Shown here: positions 25,304-32,150 of the stretch, in pieces
Position numbering within the stretch: position 1 is the stretch's first letter
Layout of the letters: the number at the start of each line of letters is the position of its first letter
NCBI GenBank assembly: GCA_903911205.1
Contig: CAIWCL010000169.1
Coordinates: forward strand, 1 to 34,150
DNA from: an uncultured bacterium
Lineage (GTDB): Bacteria > Planctomycetota > Phycisphaerae > Phycisphaerales > SM1A02
Direction: 5' to 3'
DNA length: 34,150 nt
The notes under the pieces: model-generated
What the model saw: the letters and a program-made list of their open reading frames with translations, nothing else
The model's database searches: none
What the model was told of the DNA's origin: nothing
Made by a program: the position numbers and the translations under genes

Positions 25304-25354
25304 TGGACGGTGAATGGAAACGGCTGTGCGTACAGCGGATGCACGCGAGCGTCG

Positions 25355-25411
25355 CGGTGCCGAGTCACTGCCGGGTACGAGCGGGTACGAGCGGGTCTCT
25401 GCGCGGCACGG
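25355..25411. repeat. Hairpin with decamer repeats, copy B
   Basis: CGGTGCCGAG (from 25355) and CGGCACGG (25404-25411) pair over GTGCCG/CGGCAC. The loop holds CGGGTACGAG twice and CGGGT (25372-25396). Arms and loop match copy A 108 bases to the left. Confidence 0.75.
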
Positions 25412-25444
25412 TTGGGGTAATACTGGCCGCAGCCACCCCGCGCG

Positions 25445-26146
25445 TCAGACTTTCTTCACGCGCAAATTTCGGAACGCCACACGGTCGCCGTGCCCGCAAA
25501 ACCCGAGATGCCCAGCCGTGCGGGTCAGACCTTCAACCTTACTGCCGCTAATCGTCTTGCCTTCCGGCGCAACCTTGTCGAGATCGATGTCGACAATGAC
25601 GACACCGTTCAACTCGACCTTGATCGTTCGGCCCTTCATGGTGATCGTCTCATGATTCCACTCGCCGACGGGGCGGAGCGCTGTCGCCGTCGCAGCCGCG
25701 ACCCCGTAGATCGAGCCGTGGTACTGCCAATCCTTCAAGCCCTTGTACTTCTCAGCGGTATTGTCGAGCACCTGTGATTCGAAACCTACATAGGCAGGGT
25801 CGCCCTCGGGTGGGCAGCGCAGTGCAATGCCGTTGTTCGCGCCGGGCGTGAGCTGGAATTCGAAGCGAAACTCGAAGTCGCCAAACTCCTCTTTGGTGAA
25901 CAGATTGGTTCCACCCGGCTGACAGACAATCGCGGGTGAACCGCCAATGGTCTCAACCTTGTAACCCTTCGTATCGCCGATCCAACCTTCAAGGTCCTTG
26001 CCGTTGAAGAGGGTGATGAAGCCATCCGACTTCTCCTTGGTCGCGTCGACGGCGACAGGCTTCGGTTCCGCAGCGGGGGGCGGCAATGTTGCGGGAGCGC
26101 AGGCAGCGAGGATGGCAACAACGAGGGTGGCGGTGGCGATCTGCAT
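25445..26146 (-). CDS. DUF1080 (3-keto-disaccharide hydrolase-like) lipoprotein
   Basis: The 233-residue product has a lipoprotein signal ending L-A-A-C (Cys16), a Pro-rich spacer, then the DUF1080 domain from about 40 to the end. The opening F-I-T-L-F-N-G-K-D-L-E-G-W is the family signature, followed by E-F-R-F-E-F-Q, N-N-G-I-A-L-R and a C-terminal G-H-L-G-F-C-G-H-G-D-R-V-A-F-R-N-L-R-V. The fold is a concanavalin-like jelly roll. Members are greatly expanded in planctomycetes and some hydrolyse 3-keto-glycosides; the substrate here is unknown. The ATG at 26146 gives the lipobox and lies seven bases after a TACACT box. The frame is open to 26212. It is divergent from the sugar dehydrogenase gene, suggesting a carbohydrate theme. 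Confidence 0.88.
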   Translation of the reverse strand: MQIATATLVVAILAACAPATLPPPAAEPKPVAVDATKEKSDGFITLFNGKDLEGWIGDTKGYKVETIGGSPAIVCQPGGTNLFTKEEFGDFEFRFEFQLTPGANNGIALRCPPEGDPAYVGFESQVLDNTAEKYKGLKDWQYHGSIYGVAAATATALRPVGEWNHETITMKGRTIKVELNGVVIVDIDLDKVAPEGKTISGSKVEGLTRTAGHLGFCGHGDRVAFRNLRVKKV

Positions 26147-26153
26147 GCGCGAA

Positions 26154-26159
26154 AGTGTA
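26154..26159 (-). promoter_or_regulatory. Putative -10 box of a leaderless promoter (DUF1080 gene)
   Basis: Minus-strand TACACT is seven bases before ATG 26146 with spacer TTCGCGC and no ribosome binding site. It is nearly the same string as the box at 3440-3445. Confidence 0.5.
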
Positions 26160-26206
26160 CGAACGAAAGAAACACAATGGTGATGCCGCACGTGGCTGAG
26201 CACCGA

Positions 26207-26212
26207 TACCAT
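26207..26212 (+). promoter_or_regulatory. Putative -10 box of the sugar dehydrogenase gene
   Basis: TACCAT in the context CGATACCATCGCGAC fits the local -10 consensus. Here the ATG at 26236 is 23 bases away and has the strong ribosome site AGGAGG (26226-26231), so this is a leadered transcript. Confidence 0.45.
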
Positions 26213-26235
26213 CGCGACTCACTTCAGGAGGCTTT

Positions 26236-27525
26236 ATGCACTTCGCGCCGCTCTTCGGATTCGTTCTCGCAACTACCGCGCCCCTCGCTCCCTCCGCCAC
26301 AGACGTCGCTGCTGACGCTCCAACAGAGCCAGTGGTCGCACAGCAAGCACCCGCGCAGCGCAAGCCGAATGCTGGTGGTTCGAAAGCGGACGTACGCGAA
26401 TACGCCGAAGGGCCCGCGGTGCCAAACATCCGACTCGAGCGTCTCCTCCCCGAACTGCCGCTCGTGCGCCCGATCCAAACGCTGCAGCGTCCGGGCGACG
26501 CGAAGCACTTGTATATCGTCGAGCAACCTGGCCGTATCTTGATCGCGGATCCGACGGACGCCGCGACCAAGGAAGCGAAGGTCTTCCTCGACATTCGCGA
26601 GCCGGTGAACGATCAGGGCAACGAGGAAGGCTTGCTGTCGGTGGCGTTCCATCCGCAGTGGCCTGACAAGCGCGAGGTGTATTGCTACTACACCGCGGCG
26701 AAACCCCGGCGCTCGGTGCTTTCGCGCTTCACCGTTGCCGCCGACGGTATGACGGCGGACCCCGCGAGTGAAGAGGTCCTGCTGACACAGTCGCAGCCCT
26801 ATTCGAACCACAATGGTGGCACTGCAATCTTCGGCCCGGATGGTTACCTCTATCTCTCGCTTGGTGATGGTGGAGCCGCGAACGACCCGCATCACTACGC
26901 GCAGAACATGGGTACGTTCCTCGGCAAAGTGCTTCGCATCGACGTCAACAAGAAGGGCGACAACGGTGCGCCATACGCCGTTCCAACCGACAATCCGTTC
27001 GTCGGCAAGGAAGGCGTGAAGCCAGAGATCTGGGCCTATGGCACGCGCAACATCTGGCGGATGTCGTTTGACCGAAAGACAGGTCAACTCTGGGCGGGAG
27101 ACGTTGGTCAGAACATTTGGGAAGAAATCGACCTCATCGAAAAGGGTGGAAATTACGGTTGGAACGCGCGCGAGGGATTCCATGACTTCGCGGGTGGCAA
27201 GGGTGAACCGCCCTTCGTTGATCCGGTTGTCGAGTATCACCACCGCGAGGGTGTGTCGGTGACTGGCGGCGTTGTGTACCGCGGCGCTGCGATTCCAAAT
27301 CTCGATGGCGTCTACGTCTATGCCGACTTCCAGTACGGCACGGTGTGGGGAATTCGCATGGTCGATGGGAAGCCGACGAAGCCGACGGTCATCACGCGCG
27401 CGCGCGGCGAACTCATCTCGAGCATCGACGAAATGGCTGACCGCACGATGATCTTCTCGACGTTCAACGGCGGTCAAGAACGCGGCAATCCCGGTTCGAT
27501 TTGGCGTGCCGTTGCTGCGCCGTGA
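26236..27525 (+). CDS. PQQ-dependent glucose/sorbosone-type sugar dehydrogenase, secreted
   Basis: The 429-residue protein has a signal peptide (about 1-21) and a low-complexity spacer (22-58). A six-bladed-propeller domain of the glucose/sorbosone dehydrogenase family follows. Landmarks are Y-I-V-E-Q-P-G-R-I, N-E-E-G-L-L-S-V-A-F-H-P, Y-S-N-H-N-G-G, G-P-D-G-Y-L-Y-L-S-L-G-D-G-G, G-K-V-L-R-I-D-V, Y-G-T-R-N-I-W-R-M-S-F-D and W-A-G-D-V-G-Q-N-I-W-E-E-I. In characterised relatives such proteins oxidise aldoses with PQQ and calcium; many environmental members are untested. The ATG at 26236 has a near-perfect AGGAGG four bases upstream. It is divergent from the DUF1080 gene. Confidence 0.88.
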   Translation: MHFAPLFGFVLATTAPLAPSATDVAADAPTEPVVAQQAPAQRKPNAGGSKADVREYAEGPAVPNIRLERLLPELPLVRPIQTLQRPGDAKHLYIVEQPGRILIADPTDAATKEAKVFLDIREPVNDQGNEEGLLSVAFHPQWPDKREVYCYYTAAKPRRSVLSRFTVAADGMTADPASEEVLLTQSQPYSNHNGGTAIFGPDGYLYLSLGDGGAANDPHHYAQNMGTFLGKVLRIDVNKKGDNGAPYAVPTDNPFVGKEGVKPEIWAYGTRNIWRMSFDRKTGQLWAGDVGQNIWEEIDLIEKGGNYGWNAREGFHDFAGGKGEPPFVDPVVEYHHREGVSVTGGVVYRGAAIPNLDGVYVYADFQYGTVWGIRMVDGKPTKPTVITRARGELISSIDEMADRTMIFSTFNGGQERGNPGSIWRAVAAP

Positions 27526-27610
27526 CAGGTACGAACGTGTCGCGAAGCCGCACGTCCCAAAGACGTCGCAGGCGCGCTGCTGAGAGTGCACGACGATCGG
27601 AAGGAGCCGC

Positions 27611-28777
27611 ATGTCCCGACCACTTCGCTACCAAACCGCCGGTGAATCGCATGGTCCCGCGCTTGTCGCAATTTTGGACGGATTGCCGAGCGATCTCGAG
27701 ATTGATGTGGCGCGTGTGAACGCGGAGCTCGCGCGGCGGCAGGGCGGGTACGGTCGCGGAGCGCGTCAGAAGATCGAGACCGACGTGGTCGAATTTCTCG
27801 GCGGATTGCGGCAGGGGAGGACGATCGGGTCGCCTGTGGCGCTGCGCGTCGCGAACAAGGACAACCGCATCGACGACCCTGCGAAGACGCCGCCGGTCAC
27901 GCGACCGCGGCCAGGCCATGCGGACCTCGCGGGTAGTTTGAAGTATCTCGTGCCCGATTGTCGCGGCACGCTCGAACGCGCGAGTGCGCGTGAAACGGCC
28001 GCACGTGTCGCGGCGGGTGCGGTCGCACGCAGCGTGCTCGATGCGTTCGGAATTCGCGTCTTCGGTTTCGTGCGCGGCGCGTGTGACGCGTGGTGTTCGC
28101 CCGATGTGCGGGCCGAGACGCTTGATGTACTGACCGCCGCGCGCGACGCGAGCGAGGTGTACTGCCCCGATGCAGCGACCGACGCGCGGCTTGTCGAGTT
28201 GATTCACCGCGCGAAGACGGAGAAAGACACCGTCGGCGGTTGGTGTGAGGTGCACGTCCTTGGATGCCCGCCAGGCCTTGGTTCCTGCATGAATTGGGAC
28301 GATCGCCTCGATGCGCGGCTCGCATTCGCGGTCATGGGAATTCAAGCGTTCAAGGCGGTCGAGATCGGCCTCGGGCGCGAGTGCGGCGCGCGCTTTGGGA
28401 GCGCCGTGCATGACCCGATTCTCTACGACGCGGCGCGTGCGGCGACGCCGAGCCTCGGGTACGAGCGGCCGACGAACAACGCGGGCGGTCTTGAAGGCGG
28501 CATGACGAATGGCATGCCGATGGTTGTTCGCGGGACGATGAAGCCGATTTCGACGCTCTTGCGTGGAATGCCGAGCGTCGAGTTCGGTTCGCACGAGCCC
28601 GTGCAGAGCGCCTACGAACGCAGCGACGTGAGCGCGGTTGCGGCTGCGAGTGTGGTCATGGAGAACGTGGTTGCGTTCGAAGTGGCGCGAGCGTTCCTCG
28701 ACAAATTCGCAGGCGACTCGATGCGCGAGGTACGCAGCGCGTACGAGGCGTACCTCGCGGTCGCCCGCACGATCTGA
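27611..28777 (+). CDS. aroC: Chorismate synthase
   Basis: The 388-residue protein is the last enzyme of the shikimate pathway, converting 5-enolpyruvylshikimate-3-phosphate to chorismate with reduced FMN. Signatures include T-A-G-E-S-H-G-P-A-L (9-18), R-R-Q-G-G-Y-G-R-G-x-R, R-P-R-P-G-H-A-D-L-A-G-S-L-K-Y and R-A-S-A-R-E-T-A-A-R-V-A-A-G-A, then N-N-A-G-G-L-E-G-G-M-T-N-G and A-A-S-V-V-M-E-N-V-V-A-F-E-V-A near the end. The length fits the family (about 360-400). The ATG has AAGGAG four bases upstream. It stands 85 bases after the sugar dehydrogenase and is followed by a hairpin; no other aromatic pathway gene is near. Confidence 0.96.
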   Translation: MSRPLRYQTAGESHGPALVAILDGLPSDLEIDVARVNAELARRQGGYGRGARQKIETDVVEFLGGLRQGRTIGSPVALRVANKDNRIDDPAKTPPVTRPRPGHADLAGSLKYLVPDCRGTLERASARETAARVAAGAVARSVLDAFGIRVFGFVRGACDAWCSPDVRAETLDVLTAARDASEVYCPDAATDARLVELIHRAKTEKDTVGGWCEVHVLGCPPGLGSCMNWDDRLDARLAFAVMGIQAFKAVEIGLGRECGARFGSAVHDPILYDAARAATPSLGYERPTNNAGGLEGGMTNGMPMVVRGTMKPISTLLRGMPSVEFGSHEPVQSAYERSDVSAVAAASVVMENVVAFEVARAFLDKFAGDSMREVRSAYEAYLAVARTI

Positions 28778-28781
28778 TGTT

Positions 28782-28800
28782 GGTGCACGTCTCGTGCACC
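28782..28800. terminator. Hairpin after chorismate synthase
   Basis: A perfect 8-bp stem, GGTGCACG and CGTGCACC, closes a 3-base loop (TCT) four bases after the aroC stop. It has no T-run, so it may terminate weakly or protect the 3' end. Confidence 0.5.
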
Positions 28801-28851
28801 ATCGGAAACCGTCGAAACATGCCGCAGCATCCTCGATGTTTCCGATAGCAT
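28801..28851 (+). promoter_or_regulatory. Inverted repeat and -10 box upstream of the deaminase gene
   Basis: ATCGGAAAC (28801-28809) is repeated inverted as GTTTCCGAT (28838-28846). Inside it AAACAT (28815-28820) and ATGTTT (28836-28841) form a second, competing inverted pair. The right arm touches a -10-like TAGCAT (28846-28851), 12 bases before ATG 28864. A regulator bound here would overlap the promoter. The operator role is inferred. Confidence 0.4.
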
Positions 28852-28863
28852 CGCAGCCGCACT

Positions 28864-30894
28864 ATGAGCACCATCGCGCACACGCACCTCGGAGCAAAGC
28901 CGGTCGATATGAAATCTTCCACGCCTGCATCGGTGACGTCCGTCACGAACCGCACGCCTGCCTACTGGGAAACCCCCTCACCGGCCGAGAAGATTCCGAC
29001 CCGCGTCATCGAGCGCGCGAAGGACGTCTCCGCCACCGTCGCGCGCGAAATCGCCGACCTCATTCGCGCGAAAGCTCGCGCCGGCGAAAAGTGCGTCCTC
29101 GGCCTCGCGACTGGTTCGACGCCGACCGGCGTGTACGACGAGCTCGTGCGACTCCATCGTGAAGAAGGCCTGTCGTTCAAGAACGTCGTCACCTTCAACC
29201 TCGACGAATACTGGCCGATGCAGCCAGCCGATTTACAGAGTTACCACCGCTTCATGCGCGAGCATCTTTTCGATCGCGTTGATGTCGATCCTGCGCACAC
29301 GCATATTCCCGATGGTCTCGCGACCGAAGACGACGTCCGCGCCATGTGCGAGCGTTACGAGCGCGAAATCAAAGCCGCGGGTGGCATCGATCTCCAGATC
29401 CTCGGTATCGGCCGCACGGGCCACATTGGTTTCAACGAGCCAGGTTCGTCACGCACGAGCCGCACGCGTCTCATCACGCTCGATCGTGTCACGCGTAAAG
29501 ACGCCGCCAGCGATTTCTTCGGCGAAGAGAACGTGCCGACGCGCGCGGTCACGATGGGCGTGGGCACGATTCTCGAAGCCAAGCGCGTGGTGATGATTGC
29601 GTTTGGCGAGGGCAAGGCGCCCGTCGTCGCGCGCGCGATCGAAGGCGCGGTGACGAACTCGATTGCCGCGAGCTTCTTGCAAGAACATGCGAACGCGCAG
29701 GTCTATCTCGATCTCGCCGCCGCCGCAGAACTCGAGCGCTGCAAAGCGCCGTGGGCGAGCGCGAATCACGATCTCGAGTGGACCGACGCGCTTACGCGTA
29801 AGGCCGTCATTTGGCTTGCACGCACGACCGGCAAAGCGATTCTCAAGTTGACCGCCGAGGATTACAACGAGCATCACTTGCAAGATCTTCTCGCAGGTCG
29901 CGGCAACGCCTACGACCTCAATCGCGCGGTTTTCCGCGGTCTTCAGCGCTCGATCACGGGATGGCCCGGTGGAAAACCCGCGGCGCACAAGCAAGATGGC
30001 GACATCAATCGTCCCGAGGACGAGATTTTCCCGAAGCGCGTCTTGATCTTCTCGCCGCACCCTGATGACGATGTGATCTCGATGGGCGGCACATTCATTC
30101 GCCTGGTCGACCAAGGCCACGAAGTGCATGTTGCGTATCAAACTTCTGGAAACATCGCGGTGTTCGACGCCGAAGCGCTGCGCTTCCTTGATTTCGCAAG
30201 TGATTTCAACGGCATGTTCGGTTTCGAAGGCGCGAAGACCGAGCGCATGGAACACGACATCGCGCGCAAGTTGAAGGCAAAGCGGCCCGGCGAAGTCGAT
30301 GCTGCTGAAGTGCAGCGTTTGAAGGGCTTGATTCGTCGTGGCGAGGCGAAGGCAGCAGGCATCTACTGCGGCGTTCCTGAAGATCGTTTGCACTTCCTCG
30401 ACATGCCGTTCTACGAAACGGGCCGTGTCCGAAAGAAGCCGCTTGGCGTTGACGACATCGAAATCGTGAAAGCACTCCTTCGCCAAGTGAAGCCGCACCA
30501 GGTCTACGCTGCGGGTGACTTGAGCGACCCGCACGGCACGCACCGCGTGTGCCTTGCTGCGATTTTCCGCGCGCTTGGCGAGTGTGCGAACGATGAGTGG
30601 GCGAAGCACTGCACAACATGGCTCTATCGCGGTGCGTGGCAAGAGTGGGATGTCGAGCAAACTGAAATGGCTGTGCCGCTTTCGCCCGATGAAGTCGCCC
30701 GCAAGCGCACCGCGATTTTCAAGCATCAATCGCAGAAGGATCGTGCACTCTTCCCAGGCGCCGATGAACGTGAGTTCTGGGAGCGCGCGGAACAGCGTAA
30801 CGCGAACACCGCGAAACTTTACGATTCGCTTGGATTGGCGGAGTACGCAGCGATCGAAGCGTTTGTCCGGTGGGACGGTCGACCGCTCGATTGA
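28864..30894 (+). CDS. nagB: Glucosamine-6-phosphate deaminase fused to a LmbE/PIG-L deacetylase-like domain
   Basis: The 676-residue protein has a NagB/isomerase domain at about 45-310: L-A-T-G-S-T-P-T-G-V-Y (81-91), F-N-L-D-E-Y-W (111-117, Asp114) and G-R-T-G-H-I-G-F-N-E-P-G-S (183-195, His187, Glu192). It converts glucosamine-6-phosphate to fructose-6-phosphate and ammonia. A C-terminal domain from about 390 carries S-P-H-P-D-D-D (397-403), the zinc signature of LmbE/PIG-L N-deacetylases, and D-P-H-G-T-H later. The same two-domain architecture is known in Bacteroidetes. The usual catalytic Asp before Gly-His (E. coli Asp141) is Thr185. A reasonable idea is coupled deacetylation and deamination of amino sugars, but this is inference. 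There is no strong ribosome site; a -10 box lies 12 bases upstream. Confidence 0.9.
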   Translation: MSTIAHTHLGAKPVDMKSSTPASVTSVTNRTPAYWETPSPAEKIPTRVIERAKDVSATVAREIADLIRAKARAGEKCVLGLATGSTPTGVYDELVRLHREEGLSFKNVVTFNLDEYWPMQPADLQSYHRFMREHLFDRVDVDPAHTHIPDGLATEDDVRAMCERYEREIKAAGGIDLQILGIGRTGHIGFNEPGSSRTSRTRLITLDRVTRKDAASDFFGEENVPTRAVTMGVGTILEAKRVVMIAFGEGKAPVVARAIEGAVTNSIAASFLQEHANAQVYLDLAAAAELERCKAPWASANHDLEWTDALTRKAVIWLARTTGKAILKLTAEDYNEHHLQDLLAGRGNAYDLNRAVFRGLQRSITGWPGGKPAAHKQDGDINRPEDEIFPKRVLIFSPHPDDDVISMGGTFIRLVDQGHEVHVAYQTSGNIAVFDAEALRFLDFASDFNGMFGFEGAKTERMEHDIARKLKAKRPGEVDAAEVQRLKGLIRRGEAKAAGIYCGVPEDRLHFLDMPFYETGRVRKKPLGVDDIEIVKALLRQVKPHQVYAAGDLSDPHGTHRVCLAAIFRALGECANDEWAKHCTTWLYRGAWQEWDVEQTEMAVPLSPDEVARKRTAIFKHQSQKDRALFPGADEREFWERAEQRNANTAKLYDSLGLAEYAAIEAFVRWDGRPLD

Positions 30895-30982
30895 TGGAAA
30901 CTCTGCGTGCGCGTGCGCGTGACATCACCGCTTCGCGATGAGGGAGAGCAAAGGGAGAGCGAAGAGAATTGGCGCATCGGCT

Positions 30983-32146
30983 ATGAACGACCCGATTTCT
31001 TCGGTGCTTGTGAAGGCGAACTCACGCGAGGGCGGGTTCGTCGATGCTTCGGGCGAGCCGCGAGAGTTTGCGCCGTTTCGCCACGCGCCCGCGCCTGATC
31101 TGGACCAGCCGGGAACGCGTGCGGCCTACGCCGCGATTGCGCGCAAGACGCGTCGCCACGGAGATGCACATGCCTCGGCCGCGCCGGAACTCCACGTGGT
31201 GCTCGAGGATCGCATTCTTCTTCGCTCCGCGCCAATTGCAGCAACGTGTGCGGGAGTACTCGTACTCGGCGTCTTTCGACTCGCCGACTTGCTTGCGGCG
31301 AGCGGTGGAGGGCCAATCAATCGCGATGATGGTCGGATTCTCGTTCTGATGCCATTCGCTGCCGCGGCTGTCGCATACACCGCGACCCGTTGGTGGTTCG
31401 TCTTCCGCCATCGTGGCTCAAAGGCGACGGTGCCGTTACTCGAACTCGGCTTCTGTGCGGCGTGCGGACACGCGTTGCGTGGTGCGTCGCCGGTGCAACC
31501 GCCGCGCAACGGCCTCGACGACTTTCGAGAAACGCCGCTCTGTGCCTGCGCCGAATGCGGCGCGCAATGGCCTATCACAGCGACACGCGCGCCGTTCACG
31601 CCCGACGGAGAGTCGCTCGGAAGCGTGTTCCCGACGGTCGAAGGTGTTGCGCGTTGGCGCAGTCGCCGCGCACTTGCGCGGGCGCTGCGTGCGGGATCTG
31701 AGGATTTCACGATCGACGCGGCGAACATGCAGCGCTACATCGCGACCGGTGCGGGCGCGCGCAGGAGCAGCGGGACGATCGCAAGGGACATCGCTGCCGA
31801 CGCGGGTCGCGCGTCTATCTTCGTCCTTACGGCGATGTTTGTGATGTCTTTCGCGGCGCTCGCGATTGCCTTCGTCACCGCGCCGCTCCGGCTCCTCGCT
31901 GGAGGGCTCGGGCCGATGATGGATAGCGCGCTCATCCTCATCGAGTTGAGCCTCCTCCTCTTTGTCGCGGTCCGAATGTTCGCCCGCGCACGACGGAACT
32001 CGCGTGTGCGTCGCGTGCAGAAGTCCGTGAAAGAGTCGCTTGCGAAGGAGGTCTGCCCCACGTGTACGACGCAACTCGTGGGCGTGCCATCAACCACACT
32101 CTACGAACCGTGCTCTTGCTGCGGATCGATTTGGCGGAGAACCTGA
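30983..32146 (+). CDS. Membrane protein with two zinc-ribbon-like modules
   Basis: The 387-residue protein has four probable membrane helices (about 82-104, 119-140, 277-303 and 312-334). Between the helix pairs a soluble stretch has C158-x2-C161 and C187-x-C189-x2-C192. The C-terminus has C358-x2-C361 and C377-x-C379-C380, each followed by an aromatic (A-Q-W, S-I-W). Both look like zinc ribbons. The N-terminal 70 residues are hydrophilic and probably disordered. I recognise no family. ATG 30983 is chosen; ATG 30938 is in frame and would add 15 basic residues. Neither has a clear ribosome site. The FG-GAP gene follows four bases after the stop, so they are likely co-transcribed. Confidence 0.7.
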   Translation: MNDPISSVLVKANSREGGFVDASGEPREFAPFRHAPAPDLDQPGTRAAYAAIARKTRRHGDAHASAAPELHVVLEDRILLRSAPIAATCAGVLVLGVFRLADLLAASGGGPINRDDGRILVLMPFAAAAVAYTATRWWFVFRHRGSKATVPLLELGFCAACGHALRGASPVQPPRNGLDDFRETPLCACAECGAQWPITATRAPFTPDGESLGSVFPTVEGVARWRSRRALARALRAGSEDFTIDAANMQRYIATGAGARRSSGTIARDIAADAGRASIFVLTAMFVMSFAALAIAFVTAPLRLLAGGLGPMMDSALILIELSLLLFVAVRMFARARRNSRVRRVQKSVKESLAKEVCPTCTTQLVGVPSTTLYEPCSCCGSIWRRT

Positions 32147-32150
32147 CGAC

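Larger units (their letters stand above)
25017..25444. other. Non-coding convergent intergenic region with serial hairpins
   Basis: This 428-base gap between convergent genes has no credible coding frame. Near its left end are two adjacent stems: GCTCGC/GCGAGC (25055-25070, 4-base loop) and CGCCGCGA/TCGCGGCG (25073-25093, 5-base loop). Neither has a T-run. Farther right are two copies of a larger hairpin with decamer repeats, listed separately. The region may terminate and protect both transcripts. Confidence 0.6.
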
